Source of the DNA: Pseudomonadota bacterium
Lineage (GTDB): Bacteria > Myxococcota_A > UBA9042 > GCA-2863065
Length of the DNA: 36,583 nucleotides
Assembly: GCA_005776585.1 (NCBI GenBank)
Contig: SXOX01000118.1
Location: forward strand, 1 to 36,583
Direction of reading: 5' to 3'
Position numbers and translations under genes: made by a program. How positions within the stretch are numbered: position 1 is the stretch's first letter; every line of letters starts with the position of its first letter. The notes beneath the pieces were generated by a model. That model searched no databases. It was not told where the DNA came from and worked only from the letters and a program-made list of their open reading frames with translations. This document shows positions 34,747 through 36,583 of this stretch, piece after piece.

Positions 34747-36138
34747 ATGGCTGGCATTGGCTTTCGGCTGCGTGAGATCGTTACACGCAAGACGTTCACC
34801 GAGTGGGCGCACCTGTACTTGTACTCGGCCATCGTCTTCGCGGGGCCGTGGCTGTTCTCCATCATCTGCCTGGCCGCTCTGTCAGTCTTTGCGCTGCCGG
34901 ACATCGAGAGCGAGGGCGTCGCGCTCTTCACCGTCACCGTCGTCTACTGTTACGCGTTCTCGCTCATCTCCACGGGCCTCCTTCAGCTCCCCATCACGCG
35001 CTACGTCGCCGACAGGCTCTACCTCAAAGATCACTCCGCGATCCTACCGAGCTTCGTCTCTTCGACCGTCGTGGTCGCTACGGTCCAGGCCTTCCTCGCC
35101 GCGCTGTTTCTGGCCTTCTGCGACCTGTCGCTCACTTACAAGGTCTGGGCGACGAGCCTTTACGTCTCCATCTCCGTCATCTGGATGGCGATGATCTACT
35201 TGACCGCCGCCAAGGACTACAACGCCATCGTCGGCGGCTTCTTCGTCGGCTACCTCGTGAGCTTCGTGCTCGGCAAGCTCCTGGCGCGCTACCTCGGCAC
35301 CGAGGGCCTGCTGTCGGGCTTCCTCGCCGGCCAGGTCGTGCTCCTGTTCTGGCTCATCTGGCGCATCTTCGAGGAGTTCCCAAACGACCAGCCCTTCAAC
35401 TTCCGCTTCAAGGAGGCCTTCGAGCAGTACCCGTCGCTGATGTGGTCGGGCCTGCTCTATTCGGCGGCCATCTGGGTCGACAAGTTCGTCTACTGGTTCG
35501 GCCCGAGCGGCATCCGGGTCCACAGCCTCTTCTACACGCACTTCCCGTATGACTCCGCGATGTTCTTCGCCTACCTGTCGATCGTGCCGACGCTCGCGAT
35601 GTTCCTCGTCCGCATCGAGACCGAGTTCTATACCCGCTACAAGGCCTACTACGGCGGGATCTTGTCCAAGGACTCGCTCGGCCACATCGAGCAGAAGAAG
35701 GCCGCGATCATCGACACGCTCCGAAAGTCGCTCGGGAGCGTCATCATCTATCAGGGCGTCGTCACGCTCGCGACGGTCCTGCTGCTGCCGGTCCTGCTCG
35801 ACCTGCTCGGCGTCGCGCAGGAGCATCTGCCCGTGTTTCGCATCGCGGCCCTCGGCGCGGTCTTCCACGTGCTGGTGCTCGTGCTCATGATCGTGTTGCT
35901 GTACTTCGATTTCCGCGGCGCGACGCTCATCGTCTCGGGCTTCTTCTTCTTCTCCAACCTCGCGCTGTCGTGGTGGTCGGTGAACCTTGCCCCGTGGGCC
36001 TACGGCTGGGGCTACCTCATCAGCACGGCGCTCACGCTGTTCGTCGCGCTCGTGCTGCTCTGGAACCGGCTGTCGAACCTCGAGTACCTCACCTTCATGC
36101 GTCAGCCCATCCACCAGCAGAAGGTGGTGGTGCGCTAG
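34747..36138 (+). CDS. pelG: Pel polysaccharide membrane protein PelG
   Basis: 463 residues with about twelve membrane helices, of the PST/Wzx-related PelG family, which is thought to move the growing polymer across the inner membrane together with PelD, PelE and PelF. It starts MAGIGFRLREIVTRKTFTEW, the standard PelG N-terminus, and contains conserved [11 protein letters not shown] and WVDKFVYWFGPSGI. ATG 34747 follows the pelF stop by three bases; GGAGG lies about nine bases upstream within the end of pelF. It is the last gene of the operon. A 79-base part of it (35707-35785) reappears at the window's end. Confidence 0.94.
   Translation: MAGIGFRLREIVTRKTFTEWAHLYLYSAIVFAGPWLFSIICLAALSVFALPDIESEGVALFTVTVVYCYAFSLISTGLLQLPITRYVADRLYLKDHSAILPSFVSSTVVVATVQAFLAALFLAFCDLSLTYKVWATSLYVSISVIWMAMIYLTAAKDYNAIVGGFFVGYLVSFVLGKLLARYLGTEGLLSGFLAGQVVLLFWLIWRIFEEFPNDQPFNFRFKEAFEQYPSLMWSGLLYSAAIWVDKFVYWFGPSGIRVHSLFYTHFPYDSAMFFAYLSIVPTLAMFLVRIETEFYTRYKAYYGGILSKDSLGHIEQKKAAIIDTLRKSLGSVIIYQGVVTLATVLLLPVLLDLLGVAQEHLPVFRIAALGAVFHVLVLVLMIVLLYFDFRGATLIVSGFFFFSNLALSWWSVNLAPWAYGWGYLISTALTLFVALVLLWNRLSNLEYLTFMRQPIHQQKVVVR
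35707..35785 (+). repeat. 79-base segment of pelG duplicated at window end (copy 1)
   Basis: This is the genuine copy, inside pelG, encoding [20 protein letters not shown] and onward. It is identical base for base to 36505-36583. The base before the match differs (G at 35706, C at 36504). Confidence 0.97.
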
Positions 36139-36200
36139 CGCCCTGCCCTGCCTGCGTCGATTGGCGCGTCTGGAGCGCCCCTTGCGACCCGCGTTTTCCC

Positions 36201-36228
36201 TTGCAATCGCGAACGAGATCCCTTAAAC
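36201..36228 (+). promoter_or_regulatory. possible fusA promoter
   Basis: TTGCAA (36201-36206) and TTAAAC (36223-36228), with 16 bases between them, lie 40 bases before the fusA ATG in the only gap of any length after pelG (36139-36267). The match to consensus is modest. No rho-independent terminator for the pel operon is evident in the gap. Confidence 0.25.
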
Positions 36229-36267
36229 CGCCGCGACCCCGGGCTGGGCCGGGAACTGGAGCCTGAG

Positions 36268-36516
36268 ATGACCACCGATCTGAAGAAGCTGCGGAACATC
36301 GGAATTTCGGCGCATATCGACAGCGGCAAGACGACACTGACCGAGCGCGTGCTGTTCTACACCAAGCGCATTCACGCCATTCACGACGTGAAGGGCAAGG
36401 ACGGCGTTGGCGCCAAGATGGACAGCATGGAGCTGGAGCGCGAGCGTGGCATCACGATCCAGAGCGCCGCCACCCACTGCGAGTGGGCCGATCACCACAT
36501 CAACATCATCGACACG
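36268..36516 (+). CDS. fusA: elongation factor G, N-terminus only (spd/mitochondrial-like type)
   Basis: The first 83 residues of EF-G, the GTPase that drives translocation. ATG 36268 has GGAG about seven bases upstream. G1 reads AHIDSGKTT (Ser where standard bacterial EF-G has Ala), followed by [20 protein letters not shown] and the G2 region [11 protein letters not shown], a combination I know from mitochondrial EFG1 and bacterial spdEFG. NIIDT should continue into the G3 motif DTPGH, but at that point the sequence switches to a copy of pelG. The frame stays open to the window edge, yet residues after NIIDT are not EF-G. Confidence 0.93.
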
Positions 36517-36583
36517 CTCCGAAAGTCGCTCGGGAGCGTCATCATCTATCAGGGCGTCGTCACGCTCGCGACGGTCCTGCTGC
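36505..36583 (+). repeat. 79-base copy of internal pelG sequence (copy 2, probable chimeric contig end)
   Basis: Identical to 35707-35785 through to the last base of the window. The junction is inside ATCATCGACACG, 12 bases that EF-G (IIDT) and PelG (IIDT) would share naturally. The translated frame is also the same in both copies. This pattern fits a mis-joined assembly end rather than a biological repeat. Confidence 0.95.

Overview
The window looks like chromosome of a high-GC Gram-negative bacterium, most likely a member of the Myxococcota or a related former deltaproteobacterial lineage. This is inferred from overall GC and codon bias, many lipoproteins and outer-membrane barrels, and an elongation factor G of the mitochondrial-like (spd) type; I could not run a taxonomic search. 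I see no insertion sequence, phage gene, CRISPR array or rRNA. The one RNA gene is a tRNA-Leu(CAG).

Layout. (1) Bases 1-2524 hold the end of the alpha operon: rpsD (missing only its first residues), rpoA, rplQ, then a DUF3052 gene. (2) Bases 2558-12909 are an envelope region: a predicted outer-membrane protein, a large lipoprotein, a compact three-gene set (phytol/dolichol-kinase-like membrane protein, GNAT-like protein, OleC-like AMP-forming ligase), an exported proline-tailed protein, a DsbA-like protein with a CPFS active site, and a GH39-like lipoprotein. (3) Bases 12943-14735 are two overlapping glycosyltransferase genes on the minus strand. (4) Bases 14938-16099 hold the tRNA with its promoter, a small coiled-coil lipoprotein-like gene and a small membrane protein. 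(5) Bases 16019-25873 are a long minus-strand run: pcnB-type poly(A) polymerase, LolA-like protein, small lipoprotein, DUF1302-like barrel, GT2-Rossmann fusion, GNAT acetyltransferase, TPPII-like subtilase and an endonuclease/exonuclease/phosphatase-family protein.

(6) Bases 26166-36138 are the main point of interest: a tightly packed six-gene exopolysaccharide operon. It has the four inner-membrane/cytoplasmic genes of the Pel system (pelD, pelE, pelF, pelG), preceded not by pelA/pelC but by a BcsB-like cellulose-synthase accessory subunit and a short PelB/BcsC-like TPR-barrel porin. PelD keeps the RxxD c-di-GMP inhibitory-site motif and has a dead GGDEF motif, so the system is predicted to be switched on by c-di-GMP. 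PelF would polymerise a UDP-sugar, PelD/E/G would form the membrane complex, the BcsB-like protein would take the chain through the periplasm, and the TPR-barrel would export it. I read this as a Pel/Bcs hybrid secretion system.

(7) Bases 36268-36583 begin fusA, but the last 79 bases are an exact copy of an internal piece of pelG, joined within a 12-base match in the middle of the EF-G sequence. This looks like an assembly artefact at the contig end, so the window should not be trusted past about base 36504.
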